The notes under the pieces were generated by a model, which made no database searches, had not been told where the DNA came from, and saw nothing but the letters and a program-made list of their open reading frames with translations. A DNA stretch of 64,000 bases from Candidatus Peregrinibacteria bacterium. GTDB taxonomy: Bacteria; Patescibacteriota; Gracilibacteria; UBA1369; JACRIC01. Every line of letters begins with the position of its first letter. The stretch's first letter is position 1. The stretch spans positions 1-64,000 of the forward strand of contig JACPHH010000028.1 in NCBI GenBank assembly GCA_016188705.1. Reading direction: 5' to 3'. The position numbers and the translations under genes were made by a program. Below are positions 7,562-16,874 of this stretch, one piece after another.

Positions 7562-8680
7562 TTACATCTTAAGAGGCATAATAATATGGATGTAATCATC
7601 TTTTCCGAGCGGCTTAAGAAGCGCTGGTGATAATTTGGAATCAATTTCAAAAACCACCTCATGGCTTCCAATATTAGTTAAAATATCAAGAAGAAATTGA
7701 AAATTAAGAGCTATTTGATTATCTTCTCCTTGTATTTGAGTAGAAATTTCTGTTGTTTCCTCTCCAACTTGGGTTTCTCCCGTGGATAAAATAAGTTTTT
7801 GCTCATTTGTAAGGCTTATTTTAATATTATTACTTTCTTCTAATACAAACAGACTTACCTTTTTTACGCCAAGAATAAAATCTTGAGTTAAAAGAGTGCA
7901 TTTTGTTTTACTGGTTTGGGGAATAATTTTTTCATAATCAGGAAAACTCCCTTCAATAAGTCGTGAAACAAGTTCAATATTATCCACTTTAAAAAGTATT
8001 TGATTTTTTGAAACCTGTACTTCAATGGGAATATTACTAGATAAACTCATAAGAATTTTCCCAAGTTCTTGAATGGTTTTTGCTGGAATAATGCACTGAA
8101 TATTATTTTTCACTACTTCTTGCAAAGTAATTATTTTTTTAGAAAGTCGATAGCTGTCAGTGGCGACAAGAGTAAGTTTATTTTTATCAACATGAAAAAG
8201 AATACCCGCGAGAGTTGGTCTGGAAAGATTTACTGAGGCGGCAAAAACAACTTGATTAATGCCATTTATAAATTCTTCTACTGGAAGATTTACAATATTC
8301 GGCTGTTCGATTTTAGGAATAAGAGGAAATTCATCTGCTGAAATACCTTTTATTTTTGTTCTTGAAGACTTTGATTTAATAGCAAGAGTAAGACCTTCTT
8401 CGAGTTTAAATTCTATTTTTTCATCTTGAAGAAGGTGTATATAATTCGTAAAAAGTTTAGCGGGGAGTGTAATACTTCCTTCGTTTTGAATATCAGCTTG
8501 AATCCAAAAATGAATGGCAATTTCAAGATTTGTGGCGGAAAAATAAAGTCTTTTTCCTTCTGCTTTTAAAAGAATATTATTTAAAACAGGTAAGGTGTTA
8601 TGAAGACTTACTGCTTTATTTACAATATTTAAAGCAAATATCAGGCTTTTTTGATCTACTGAGAGTTTCATAAAATTCAA
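7562..8680 (-). CDS. dnaN: DNA polymerase III beta sliding clamp
   Basis: The 372-residue product has the three-domain clamp layout. The N-terminus is MKLSVDQKSLIFALNIVNKAV (from the second Met), the central TDSYRLS motif sits near residue 178, and the C-terminus is the typical IHIIMPLKM. The ring tethers polymerase and other partners to DNA. Two start codons (residue 1 or 4) are possible; the family usually begins at MKL. It is followed by mfd, 150 bases away. No dnaA lies upstream in this window; instead there is a 600-base AT-rich gap that may hold the replication origin. Confidence 0.97.
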   Translation of the reverse strand: MNFMKLSVDQKSLIFALNIVNKAVSLHNTLPVLNNILLKAEGKRLYFSATNLEIAIHFWIQADIQNEGSITLPAKLFTNYIHLLQDEKIEFKLEEGLTLAIKSKSSRTKIKGISADEFPLIPKIEQPNIVNLPVEEFINGINQVVFAASVNLSRPTLAGILFHVDKNKLTLVATDSYRLSKKIITLQEVVKNNIQCIIPAKTIQELGKILMSLSSNIPIEVQVSKNQILFKVDNIELVSRLIEGSFPDYEKIIPQTSKTKCTLLTQDFILGVKKVSLFVLEESNNIKISLTNEQKLILSTGETQVGEETTEISTQIQGEDNQIALNFQFLLDILTNIGSHEVVFEIDSKLSPALLKPLGKDDYIHIIMPLKM

Positions 8681-9282
8681 TAATACCCACTCATTATAAT
8701 CAAAAAAAAGTTTCTGACAAACTATTTCAAAACCTTACGACATAATTTTTTTAAAATATATAAAATAGTAGTAAATAGACAGGGCTTGATAAATTTTTTT
8801 ATTATTAGATATTTATATTTAGAGTATTAAAAAGCTTATTAAAAATATAAAAGAAAAAAGTTGAATATTTTTTTAATTCAAAAATAATGGCAATAAAGTA
8901 AAAGTTTTAGACAGTGTGTTAATAAAAACTTAACTCTAATAAAATAATATTTTTCTTTATTTTAAAAATAAAAAAAACATCATTATATAGAGAAAAATAA
9001 AGGAATAAAAAAATAAGTCATGGCGAAAAAAATTCTTCTGTCTAAAACTTGTGTATAACTTGTTAAAAAATATACGCGTATAAACTTTTTAACAAAGATT
9101 TTTTTTCAAACCATTTACCAAGGAAAAACTCAATTTTTTGCCGTAAAAATGGGAAAAATAAAACATTGAGATATTAAAAAATAAAAAACAAAAATAAAAA
9201 AGTGAAAAAATACTTTTCTACAAATAAAGGAAACTTTCCAACTAAATAAAAAAAGTAAGGCGATGAGTAAATGCTAAAAAAA
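8681..9282. other. AT-rich non-coding region, candidate replication origin
   Basis: This 600-base gap upstream of dnaN is extremely AT-rich and has no credible gene. It contains a 13-bp perfect inverted repeat (AAGTTTTAGACAG at 8902-8914, complement at 9038-9050), a DnaA-box-like TGTGTATAA (9050-9058, one change from TGTGGATAA), and a large palindrome centred on TATACGCGTATA (9071-9082) with CTTGTTAAAAA arms out to 9097. Position beside dnaN, base composition and these motifs fit an origin. However, only one good box is visible and dnaA is absent, so this is a candidate only. Confidence 0.4.
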
Positions 9283-11304
9283 TTACACAGTTACTATAAC
9301 AGGAAGTATAAGAGGTGTTTTCTCTATTTTTTTATGAACAAACCTGTCCAGCCTGCTTCGAATATAATTTTTTACATCACCTCTTTTTGCGCGAGCGTCT
9401 CGGCTAATAATATCCTGATAAGCCTTTTTAGCCTCTTCCGTAACGGCTCCAATAAGTTCCTGAGATTCTTTCATGTAAATAAATCCGCGGGAAATGACAT
9501 CGGGAATGCTTTTTAATTTTTTTGAATGACTGTCGACATTAAAAATAACAACAAGAACTCCGTTTCCAGCCATGATTTGTCGTTCCATAAGCACTTGGGC
9601 GCCAACATTTCCAACGCCAAGCCCGTCAACCATAATATAATTCGTATCAACTTTTTCTTCTAAAACTCTAAGTTCGTGATTCACGATTTCTAAAATAGTG
9701 CCGTTATTCGCGATAATAGTATGTTTTTCGCCATAACCAATGCTTTGCGCCAATTGAGCATGAGCCGTTCTCATATAAAGCTCTCCGTGAATTGGAACCA
9801 TGTATTTTGGCCGAACAAGGTTCATCATAAGCTTAAGATCTTCTTGGCATCCGTGGCCAGAAGCATGAACGTCCATGACGGCATTAGAAATTGTTTTCAC
9901 TCCCATTTGGCAGAGGTTGTTGATCACTGTTGTAATAGCTCGTTCATTTCCAATAATCGGCGATGATGAAAAAACAACCGTATCGCCTTTTTTCAAAATA
10001 ATCTGAGCGTGATCTTTCATGGCCATGCGGGAAAGAGCGGAAAGCGCCTCTCCTTGGCTGCCCGTGGTAAGAATAACCGCGTCATCGCCGCCAACCATTT
10101 TTGGCGAAGCTTTGCGGATATCTTTCACGGTTCCTGGCGGAACTTTGATATAGCCGAGTTCCATGGCGATGCCAACGTTATCCACAATGCTTCGGCCGCT
10201 CAAATATACTTTTCGATCGTATTGAATGGCGGCCTGTATGATTTGTTGAATGCGTCCGAGAGAAGATGAAAAAACTGCGATAATAATGCGTCCTGGAATA
10301 TTTTTAATCATATCGCTCAAAGTTATTCCAACGGTTTTTTCCGAAACGGTATAGCCCGGCTTAGTAGCGTTAGTGCTGTCGGAAAAAAGAGCGGTAACAT
10401 TTTGAACTCCAAGTCTCGCCATTTTCGCAAAATCCGCGGGCTTGGAATCAGGAGGCGTAAAATCAAACTTGAAATCGCCGGTATGAGCAATGGTTCCTGC
10501 TGGAGTTCTTACGATAACTCCTGCGGCATCTGGAATGCTATGATTGACTCGAAAAAGTTCCACTTGAAAATAGCCAAGCTGAATCACGTCATCATAATCA
10601 ATGGTGTGGAGCCTGGCGGTCCGGTCGAGGTCAAATTCTTCAAGTCGTTTTCGCACAAGCCCCATAGTAAGCCTTGTTCCGTAAAATTCCGGCCCGCCAA
10701 GCTTATTATAGAGGTAAGGAATTCCTCCAATGTGGTCGAGGTGTCCATGTGTAATAAAAACCCCTCGAATTTTATGAGTTTTTCCTTGAAGATAGTTTGT
10801 GTCGGGAATGACGTAATCAACTCCCAGCATGTCTTCTTCAGGAAATTGAAACCCCATGTCAATAATGATAATGTCACTCGACTCTTTATGGCCGGCTGGA
10901 ATATATTCCAAAACCATCATGTTTTTTCCTACTTCTTCAAGTCCTCCGAGCGGAATAATACGAAAAGTGCCATGGCCTTTTGGAGGAAGCGTTTGCGGAG
11001 CCACTCTGTGCGTGATTTTTTTTAAAAAATGAGTTGGCTTCTTTTCTGGAACGCCTTGAGTGCTTATTTGAGCTTCATGCCGCGCTTCTTCGCGAACATG
11101 TCCAAAATGTCGCCCCTTAGGACGATTTTGATCAGGAACACTTGTGTCATCGGGATCTTTTTTTTCTTGCGGAGCCTGTTCTGGCACCACTTTTCCTTGA
11201 GGAAGCAAGGTCTTTTTGAGCCATTGGCTCAAGTTGTCATCTTTTTCCATTCGTAGTATTGTTTGGTTAGTAAATGGTACTCCGTAAGGCCCCAAAAGGG
11301 TCAA
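9283..11304 (-). CDS. rnj: Ribonuclease J
   Basis: RNase J is a zinc-dependent 5'-3' exo/endoribonuclease in mRNA decay and rRNA maturation. The metallo-beta-lactamase motif HGHLDHIGG lies near residue 186, with later ligands in NHSIPDAAGV and HTGDFKFD. The beta-CASP domain (FSSSLGRIQQI, TTGSQGEALSALSRMA) and the C-terminal domain follow. At 673 residues it is longer than usual (about 555) because of a charged, Pro-rich N-terminal extension of about 115 residues. The Met at residue 19 (MEKDD) is an equally good start. It is transcribed towards dnaN from a divergent gap shared with murD. Confidence 0.95.
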   Translation of the reverse strand: MTLLGPYGVPFTNQTILRMEKDDNLSQWLKKTLLPQGKVVPEQAPQEKKDPDDTSVPDQNRPKGRHFGHVREEARHEAQISTQGVPEKKPTHFLKKITHRVAPQTLPPKGHGTFRIIPLGGLEEVGKNMMVLEYIPAGHKESSDIIIIDMGFQFPEEDMLGVDYVIPDTNYLQGKTHKIRGVFITHGHLDHIGGIPYLYNKLGGPEFYGTRLTMGLVRKRLEEFDLDRTARLHTIDYDDVIQLGYFQVELFRVNHSIPDAAGVIVRTPAGTIAHTGDFKFDFTPPDSKPADFAKMARLGVQNVTALFSDSTNATKPGYTVSEKTVGITLSDMIKNIPGRIIIAVFSSSLGRIQQIIQAAIQYDRKVYLSGRSIVDNVGIAMELGYIKVPPGTVKDIRKASPKMVGGDDAVILTTGSQGEALSALSRMAMKDHAQIILKKGDTVVFSSSPIIGNERAITTVINNLCQMGVKTISNAVMDVHASGHGCQEDLKLMMNLVRPKYMVPIHGELYMRTAHAQLAQSIGYGEKHTIIANNGTILEIVNHELRVLEEKVDTNYIMVDGLGVGNVGAQVLMERQIMAGNGVLVVIFNVDSHSKKLKSIPDVISRGFIYMKESQELIGAVTEEAKKAYQDIISRDARAKRGDVKNYIRSRLDRFVHKKIEKTPLILPVIVTV

Positions 11305-11552
11305 GTCCTTACGAAAGTGTTTTCATGGCCTCAAGCCATAAAAAATAAACTTTTTTCTTCTTTAAGGTCGCGGTGATAATTGTTGGTTATGTGATACGAT
11401 GCCGAAAACCTTTATCGAAGAAAACCTTTCTTGAGTGGAGAAAGGAAGAAATAAAAGCCTATGATATATAAACTCTCTATTTCTCACTTTCTCGAAGTTC
11501 AATACTCAGTATACCACGAATCAGCAACGAAGTCACTTGACAAAAAAGCAGT

Positions 11553-13202
11553 ATGATAAAAAACATGCGCATTGCGATTTTGGGCTATGGCATTGAAGGA
11601 AAAGCGCTTTTGAAATATTTTTTAAGCAAAGGATACACAAATATTACTGTTTGCGACCAAAGAGATGCTTTTAAGAGCAGTCTGGATAAAGACGGAGAAA
11701 ATAAAGACAGAAAAAATACGAGTGGCGGAAATACAAAAAACCCATATGGCGCTCAAAGATTGAATATAAAAATTCAGACGAATTTCGGAAAAAATTACCT
11801 AAAAAATCTCAAATCATGCGACGTTATTTTCCGAAGCCCCGGCATTTCTTGTCTTACTCCTGAAATAATCGAAGCAAAGCGCCGCGGACAAAATGTTACG
11901 AGCCTCACGCAGTATTTTTTTGACCACTGCCCGTGTCCGATTATTGGCGTAACGGGGACAAAGGGCAAGGGAACAACATCGACTCTTATTTATAAAATTT
12001 TAAAAAAAGCTGGGCGGGACGCTTATCTTGGCGGAAACATTGGCGATCCCCCGCTTGATTTTTTAAAAAAACTCAAAAAAACATCCTGGGTGGTATTGGA
12101 ACTTTCAAGTTTTCAGCTTCAGGACATGACAAAAAGCCCTCACATAGCCGTGATTCTTAATGTGACTTCCGAGCATCTTGACTATCATCGTTCGCTTGAA
12201 GAATATCACGAAGCCAAAGAAGGACTGGTCGCGTTTCAAAAGAAAAATGACTATTTGGTCGTCAACGAAGATTATGAAAAATCTCTTTCTTACGCGTCAA
12301 AAACCAATGCCGCGACATATACCGTTTCAAGAAAACATGCTGTAAAGCGCGGCGCCTACATTGAAAACGGAACTTTATATGTCGCGGACGAAACTTTTTT
12401 AAATATACAACATCCTCCTTTCCCTCAAAATCCTTATCCTATTATAAGCACTCGCGAAGTCGGACTTATTGGCGCTCATAACCTTGAAAATATTTTGCCG
12501 GCGATAACCGTGGGAGCAATTTTAAAAATTCATCCTGACGACATTCGAAGCGCGGTTCAAGAGTTTCGAGGGCTTCCGCATCGACTCGAATTTGTGGCTG
12601 AGAAAGAAGGCGTAAAATATTACAACGACTCTTTTTCCACGACTCCTGAAACAACCATTGCCGCCATTGATTCATTTACGAGTCCGCTGATTATTATTGT
12701 AGGCGGTTCTGAAAAATATTCTGATTTTAACGCGCTTGCCGAAAAAATCGTACATGCTCGCCATATAAAAAAGGTTATTTTTCTCGGAAAAGAATCGGCA
12801 AAGAGAATAGAGAAAGCCATTCATCTCGCGAATAAAAGAGCGATAAAAAAAATAAAACATCAAAACGCGCAAACGCGAGCTAATAAGCAATCGCGGGCTG
12901 ATAAACAAGAGTGCCCCGATGAGCGATTGCAGTCTAATGAGCAATCACATTCTGATAAGCAAACACGGCTTGATGAGCGATTGCAATCTGATGAGCAAAT
13001 CCGACCAGATATTTCTTTCATTTTTAGCCACGCCATGTCAATGAACGAAGCGCTGCAAAGCGCGCGAAAAGATGCTAAAAAAGGAGATACCGTGCTACTT
13101 TCTCCCGCTTGCGCGAGCTTCGATCTTTTTAATAATTATAAAGAACGCGGCGAAATTTTCAAAAACCTTATTTCTGTCGAACGAGGGCGACCATGTCTTT
13201 AG
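11553..13202 (+). CDS. murD: UDP-N-acetylmuramoylalanine-D-glutamate ligase MurD
   Basis: MurD adds D-glutamate to UDP-MurNAc-L-Ala in the cytoplasm. Visible are the N-terminal GYGIEGKALLKYF, the ATP site GVTGTKGKGTTSTLI, LELSSFQLQ, NVTSEHLDYH, AHNLENILPA and the C-terminal domain (PHRLEFV, YNDSFSTTPETT, SPACASFDLF). The family usually starts at the second ATG (11565, MRIAILGYG). At 549 residues it is about 100 longer than usual. One cause is a Lys/Asn-rich insert near residues 45-70; another is a run of hexapeptide repeats (443-486). The 3' end overlaps the convergent flippase gene by 35 bases. Confidence 0.95.
   Translation: MIKNMRIAILGYGIEGKALLKYFLSKGYTNITVCDQRDAFKSSLDKDGENKDRKNTSGGNTKNPYGAQRLNIKIQTNFGKNYLKNLKSCDVIFRSPGISCLTPEIIEAKRRGQNVTSLTQYFFDHCPCPIIGVTGTKGKGTTSTLIYKILKKAGRDAYLGGNIGDPPLDFLKKLKKTSWVVLELSSFQLQDMTKSPHIAVILNVTSEHLDYHRSLEEYHEAKEGLVAFQKKNDYLVVNEDYEKSLSYASKTNAATYTVSRKHAVKRGAYIENGTLYVADETFLNIQHPPFPQNPYPIISTREVGLIGAHNLENILPAITVGAILKIHPDDIRSAVQEFRGLPHRLEFVAEKEGVKYYNDSFSTTPETTIAAIDSFTSPLIIIVGGSEKYSDFNALAEKIVHARHIKKVIFLGKESAKRIEKAIHLANKRAIKKIKHQNAQTRANKQSRADKQECPDERLQSNEQSHSDKQTRLDERLQSDEQIRPDISFIFSHAMSMNEALQSARKDAKKGDTVLLSPACASFDLFNNYKERGEIFKNLISVERGRPCL
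12879..13004 (+). repeat. 18-bp minisatellite inside murD
   Basis: Seven imperfect 18-base units in frame encode the hexapeptides ANKQSR, ADKQEC, PDERLQ, SNEQSH, SDKQTR, LDERLQ and SDEQIR. An earlier weak unit encodes QNAQTR. The array lies in the C-terminal ligase domain of murD, between the conserved LGKESAKRIEKAI segment and FSHAMSMNEAL. It probably forms a charged surface loop. Confidence 0.85.
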
Positions 13203-14652
13203 TTACGGCTTTTGTGGCGATAAGCATGATGATATAAACAATCGCGCCGAGAGGAATAAGGGCAACAATAAGAAAATTTTGCATAATGTCATAGAACGGC
13301 TCTCTAAGAAAATAAATAACGAGCCCCATAATGCCGACGGAAAAAAGCGCTCGAAAGGCGCGATCAAGTGAAATACGGTAATCCACATATTTGTGAACCG
13401 CCCTTGAAGTGAGAATGAGAATGAGGAGTTCGGAAAAAATACTCATAAACGCCGCTCCGCGAAAGCCCCAATGCGGGATGACAAGAATATTGGACGCGAT
13501 ATTAAAAATGACTCCGCAAGCGTTGATTTTTAAAAGGTCAACTTGTCGATCAAGCGCCACGAGAGAAAATCCAAAAATGCTGTTGATATAAGCGAAAAAC
13601 ATGGCAAACGCCAGAATTTTAATTCCGATATCCGAGCCATAAAATCCTTCACTAATCCTGCTTAGAAAATCCGGACTCGCGATGACAAAAGTAATTTGAT
13701 AGGCCAAAAGATATGCCCCAACGACCATCGGCAAAGCCGTAATAACGAGAAAATCAAAAGCATACTGAAGAATCATTTTTACTTTTGGAGAATGGTCTTT
13801 GATGTGGCGCGTCAACACGGGAAGCACGGAATTCATAAAAAAAACAGGAACAATATTGAGAATTTCAAGCATTTTCATGGGGACTCCGTAGATTCCAACC
13901 TCTTGAGTCCCCTTCATGAGCGAGAGAATAATCGAATCAATTTGAAAATAAATCATGCTTAAAATAAGAGCGAAGCCGTATGGAAGCGCTTTGATAAGGA
14001 CATCCCTCCAAAATATCCAGTCAAAACGGTACGAAATCCGCGCGAATTTACTCGTATAAAAATACGTCAACCCCAGGAGAATTGCCGCATTGATATTGCC
14101 GGCGATCATAAGGTGAATAAATCCTGTATGGGGATCATTTTTAAATGCGTACAGGACAATCCAAAGCATATACAGAAAGGAAACGATGCGCCCGATTATC
14201 AAAGAAAAAATGGAATATTGCATTTTAAGATGCACTTGAAGAACGCTTGAAATGGTGCCGGCAAGAATGGAAAAAATGGTCGAAAGCGAAGCAATGGCGA
14301 CTCCGAGAGGAATCAAAGTATTGTCATATTTTGGAATAATGGCCGCCGTAATGATGGCAACAATCATCATTGCCACGCAGAGCAGTGTTCTGAGGCTCAA
14401 AACATTCCCGATGATGAATGGAATATTGTTTTCATCCTTTGACATTTCCCGTACCGCGATGGTAAAAAGTCCAAGGTCGGCGGCGACGCCGAAAAATGCC
14501 AAATATGAATAGACCGTGACGTATTGACCGTAGCCGTCGGGTTCCAAATAGTTCGTGAGGAGTTTGACGATAATAATGCTCAGAAGGGCGGTAAAAGCCC
14601 GTCCCATAACCTGATATCCCGTGTTTGAAAGAATTTTTCGCGCCGTAGACAT
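13168..14652 (-). CDS. Polysaccharide flippase (MOP superfamily, Wzx/PST type)
   Basis: This 494-residue protein has about 12-14 membrane helices. It begins ARKILSNTGYQVMGRAFTALLSIIIVKLLT and has the YGQYVTVYSYLAFFGVAADLGL segment typical of polysaccharide transporter flippases (RfbX/Wzx). Such proteins move undecaprenyl-linked glycans across the membrane. The loop YFQIDSIILSLM near the middle also fits. The only nearby glycan gene is murD, whose end it overlaps. A lipid II flippase role is possible, but the sequence looks more like O-unit or teichoic-type exporters than MurJ. Confidence 0.8.
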   Translation of the reverse strand: MSTARKILSNTGYQVMGRAFTALLSIIIVKLLTNYLEPDGYGQYVTVYSYLAFFGVAADLGLFTIAVREMSKDENNIPFIIGNVLSLRTLLCVAMMIVAIITAAIIPKYDNTLIPLGVAIASLSTIFSILAGTISSVLQVHLKMQYSIFSLIIGRIVSFLYMLWIVLYAFKNDPHTGFIHLMIAGNINAAILLGLTYFYTSKFARISYRFDWIFWRDVLIKALPYGFALILSMIYFQIDSIILSLMKGTQEVGIYGVPMKMLEILNIVPVFFMNSVLPVLTRHIKDHSPKVKMILQYAFDFLVITALPMVVGAYLLAYQITFVIASPDFLSRISEGFYGSDIGIKILAFAMFFAYINSIFGFSLVALDRQVDLLKINACGVIFNIASNILVIPHWGFRGAAFMSIFSELLILILTSRAVHKYVDYRISLDRAFRALFSVGIMGLVIYFLREPFYDIMQNFLIVALIPLGAIVYIIMLIATKAVTKDMVALVRQK

Positions 14653-14973
14653 AAAGTATGCCGTGAATGGAATTACTCACCTGCCCTAAGGAATTTTAAG
14701 AAAAACGTGCTTATTACTGCGATTTACAAATTTTGGCTGTAAAATTTTTCATCGCGTGCTATGACTGTCCATCATTTTTTTAAAACAATGGGCAATTCCC
14801 TGCATGAGGTATTGTATAAGGAAATGAAATCATAATACAATATAAAGGCTTTATTTATTCAATCTCTGACGCTGACTTTTTTAACTTGTGCCTCGATTTT
14901 GTTATGGTAACTGAATAAATGAATTATTTTCAGGACATTTAAAAGATTTATTCATTTTTAAAAAATCCATCGT
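14653..14973. other. Intergenic region upstream of prfB
   Basis: This 321-base divergent gap holds no credible gene. It contains a 7-bp inverted repeat (ATTGTAT ... ATACAAT, about 14813-14843) and a short stretch resembling family A fragments near 14695 (TTTTAAGAAAAACGTG). No convincing promoter could be singled out. Confidence 0.4.
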
Positions 14974-16107
14974 ATGTTTCTCGAAGAACTTACACAAAAG
15001 CTTGAAACCTTGCGCGAGGAAATTACTCGCGCTAAAACGTATTTTGAGCCCGAAAAGGTAAAAAATCGCATTAAAGAGCTCGAATATCTCGCTTCGCAGC
15101 CGGATTTTTGGACGAACCAAGAGGAAGCGAAAAAAGTGTCACGAGAAATGTCGGAAAAACGGGAAGATTTGGAATTATGGGAAGGGCTTGAGAAAGACGC
15201 GAATGATTACTCCGCGCTTGCTGGAATGATTCACCCGACCAATGAGCCGGACGAATACAAAGATCTTGAAAAAAAGACTCTGGAGTTCGAAAAACGATTT
15301 AACAAAGCCAATGTAAAACTTTTTCTTAACGGAAAGTACGACCACTCAAGCGCCATTTTGTCCTTTCACGCGGGCACGGGGGGCACGGACGCGCAGGACT
15401 GGGCGGCCATGCTTATGCGCATGTACATGAAATACGCTGAAAATCACAAGTACAAAACAAGTATTTTGGAAGAAAGTCCGGGGCATGAAGCTGGCATAAA
15501 AAGCGCGACAATCATAATTGAGGGCCCAAATGCCTATGGTTATTTAAAAAATGAACACGGCATTCATCGATTAGTGAGGTTATCCCCTTTTAACGCGGGA
15601 AATACTCGCGAAACATCATTTGCGCTTGTGGAGGTTATACCTGAAATTATTGAGGATGAAGAAATCGAAATCAATAAGGATGATCTTCGCATTGACACTT
15701 TTCGTTCATCGGGCCCTGGCGGCCAGAGCGTCAACAAAACAGACTCAGCGATACGCATTACGCATTTGCCGACAGGAATAACTGTCAACTGTCAAAACGA
15801 ACGATCACAAATCCAAAATAAGGAACGCGCCATGAAACTTCTCAAAGGAAAACTTCAAAAAATGAAAGAAGAAACGCAGGCTGAAACCCTCGACGATCTC
15901 AGGGGGCAACACAAGGAAGTAGCCTTCGGAAACCAGATTCGTTCGTATGTCCTTCATCCTTATACCATGGTAAAAGATCAACGCACGGACTGTGAAACGA
16001 GCCAAGTCCATGACGTGCTTGATGGCGATCTTGATATTTTCATTGAAGCAAGTCTTTTAAAAATGAGGCAGAGCTTTCCTCTATCGAATGGAATAAAGGG
16101 GCGCTAA
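14974..16107 (+). CDS. prfB: Peptide chain release factor 2
   Basis: RF2 ends translation at UGA and UAA. The 377-residue protein has the peptidyl-tRNA hydrolysis motif SSGPGGQSVNKT (GGQ near residue 250) and the codon-recognition tripeptide SPF in HRLVRLSPFNAG, which is RF2-specific (RF1 has PxT). The reading frame is continuous from ATG; the programmed +1 frameshift at an early UGA, common in other bacteria, is absent. Its presence supports use of UGA as a stop codon here. It is divergent from the flippase gene and followed by def. Confidence 0.96.
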   Translation: MFLEELTQKLETLREEITRAKTYFEPEKVKNRIKELEYLASQPDFWTNQEEAKKVSREMSEKREDLELWEGLEKDANDYSALAGMIHPTNEPDEYKDLEKKTLEFEKRFNKANVKLFLNGKYDHSSAILSFHAGTGGTDAQDWAAMLMRMYMKYAENHKYKTSILEESPGHEAGIKSATIIIEGPNAYGYLKNEHGIHRLVRLSPFNAGNTRETSFALVEVIPEIIEDEEIEINKDDLRIDTFRSSGPGGQSVNKTDSAIRITHLPTGITVNCQNERSQIQNKERAMKLLKGKLQKMKEETQAETLDDLRGQHKEVAFGNQIRSYVLHPYTMVKDQRTDCETSQVHDVLDGDLDIFIEASLLKMRQSFPLSNGIKGR

Positions 16108-16295
16108 GATTTTTCAAACCATTTTTATGCTACCTTATTTTCAAAGATCGAAAATTCTATTCAATGATATACGAGAGATTCCTTTACAAAATCAGTAAAA
16201 AATTATGAGTAAAAACGCCATGGAACGGCATTGAAATAGTAGTATAAAACAGGTATTCTCTTGGTACTTTTTTATTTGTAATCAACGGTAAAAGC

Positions 16296-16760
16296 ATGGC
16301 CATTCTTTCAATGCAAACAGGCGCGGATAATCCGATTCTGCGAAAAAAATCGACAGAGGTAAAAAAAATCGATACCAAGTTGAAAAAGTTTATCGATGAC
16401 ATGAAAGATACGCTTGTGTCGCACGAAGGCATTGGACTTGCGGCTCCTCAGGTAGGGAAAAATATCCGCGTGGTTCTCGTTTGTCTCAATCCGAAAACAA
16501 AAAACGAAAATACGGTTGTCATGATCAATCCTGAAATAACGTATAAATCTGAAGAAATGTATGAGGCGGAAGAGGGTTGTTTAAGTCTTCCTGGAATATA
16601 TTTGCAGGTTTTGCGTTCTAAGGAAATTATTGTCGATTTTCAATCTTTAAAAAAACAAAAACAAACACTTCGCCTCGAAGGTATAAATGCTCGCATTGTC
16701 CAGCATGAAGTCGATCACGTTAACGGCATTCTTATCGTGGACTACCATTTGAACGCATAG
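16296..16760 (+). CDS. def: Peptide deformylase
   Basis: The enzyme removes the N-formyl group from new proteins, using a metal ion. All three motifs are present: GIGLAAPQVG (about residue 46), EGCLSLPG with the Cys ligand, and QHEVDHVNGIL with the two His ligands and catalytic Glu. At 154 residues it is at the short end for the family. The last six codons and stop (DYHLNA) fall inside a family D repeat, so the natural C-terminal helix may have been replaced. Upstream is a possible -10 (TATAAA, near 16244). Confidence 0.95.
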   Translation: MAILSMQTGADNPILRKKSTEVKKIDTKLKKFIDDMKDTLVSHEGIGLAAPQVGKNIRVVLVCLNPKTKNENTVVMINPEITYKSEEMYEAEEGCLSLPGIYLQVLRSKEIIVDFQSLKKQKQTLRLEGINARIVQHEVDHVNGILIVDYHLNA

Positions 16761-16830
16761 CAAAGCGTAGAGAAAATGTAGTTCCTGCCCATCTACTATT
16801 TGAATAAAAAATAACAGCAGTGGGAAAATT
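16739..16830 (+). repeat. Family D repeat, copy 1
   Basis: The sequence from GGACTACCATTTGAACGCAT through GTTCCTGCCC to AACAGCAGTGGGAA matches the right two thirds of copy 3 (30446-30571) nearly throughout. It begins inside the def coding frame and supplies its last codons and TAG stop. The rest is non-coding and precedes the MNT gene. Confidence 0.7.
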
Positions 16831-16874
16831 ACGTTTTTATAGATTTTAGAACGATTTTTTGCTAAAATAAAACC

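Noticed and set aside
11537-11557. TTGACA and TATGAT before murD
   Set aside because: The spacer is only 9 bases and the -10 overlaps the start codon, so it is not a usable promoter.
12879-13004. Repeat array as a possible CRISPR
   Set aside because: Units are contiguous 18-base coding repeats in frame, with no spacers and no cas genes.
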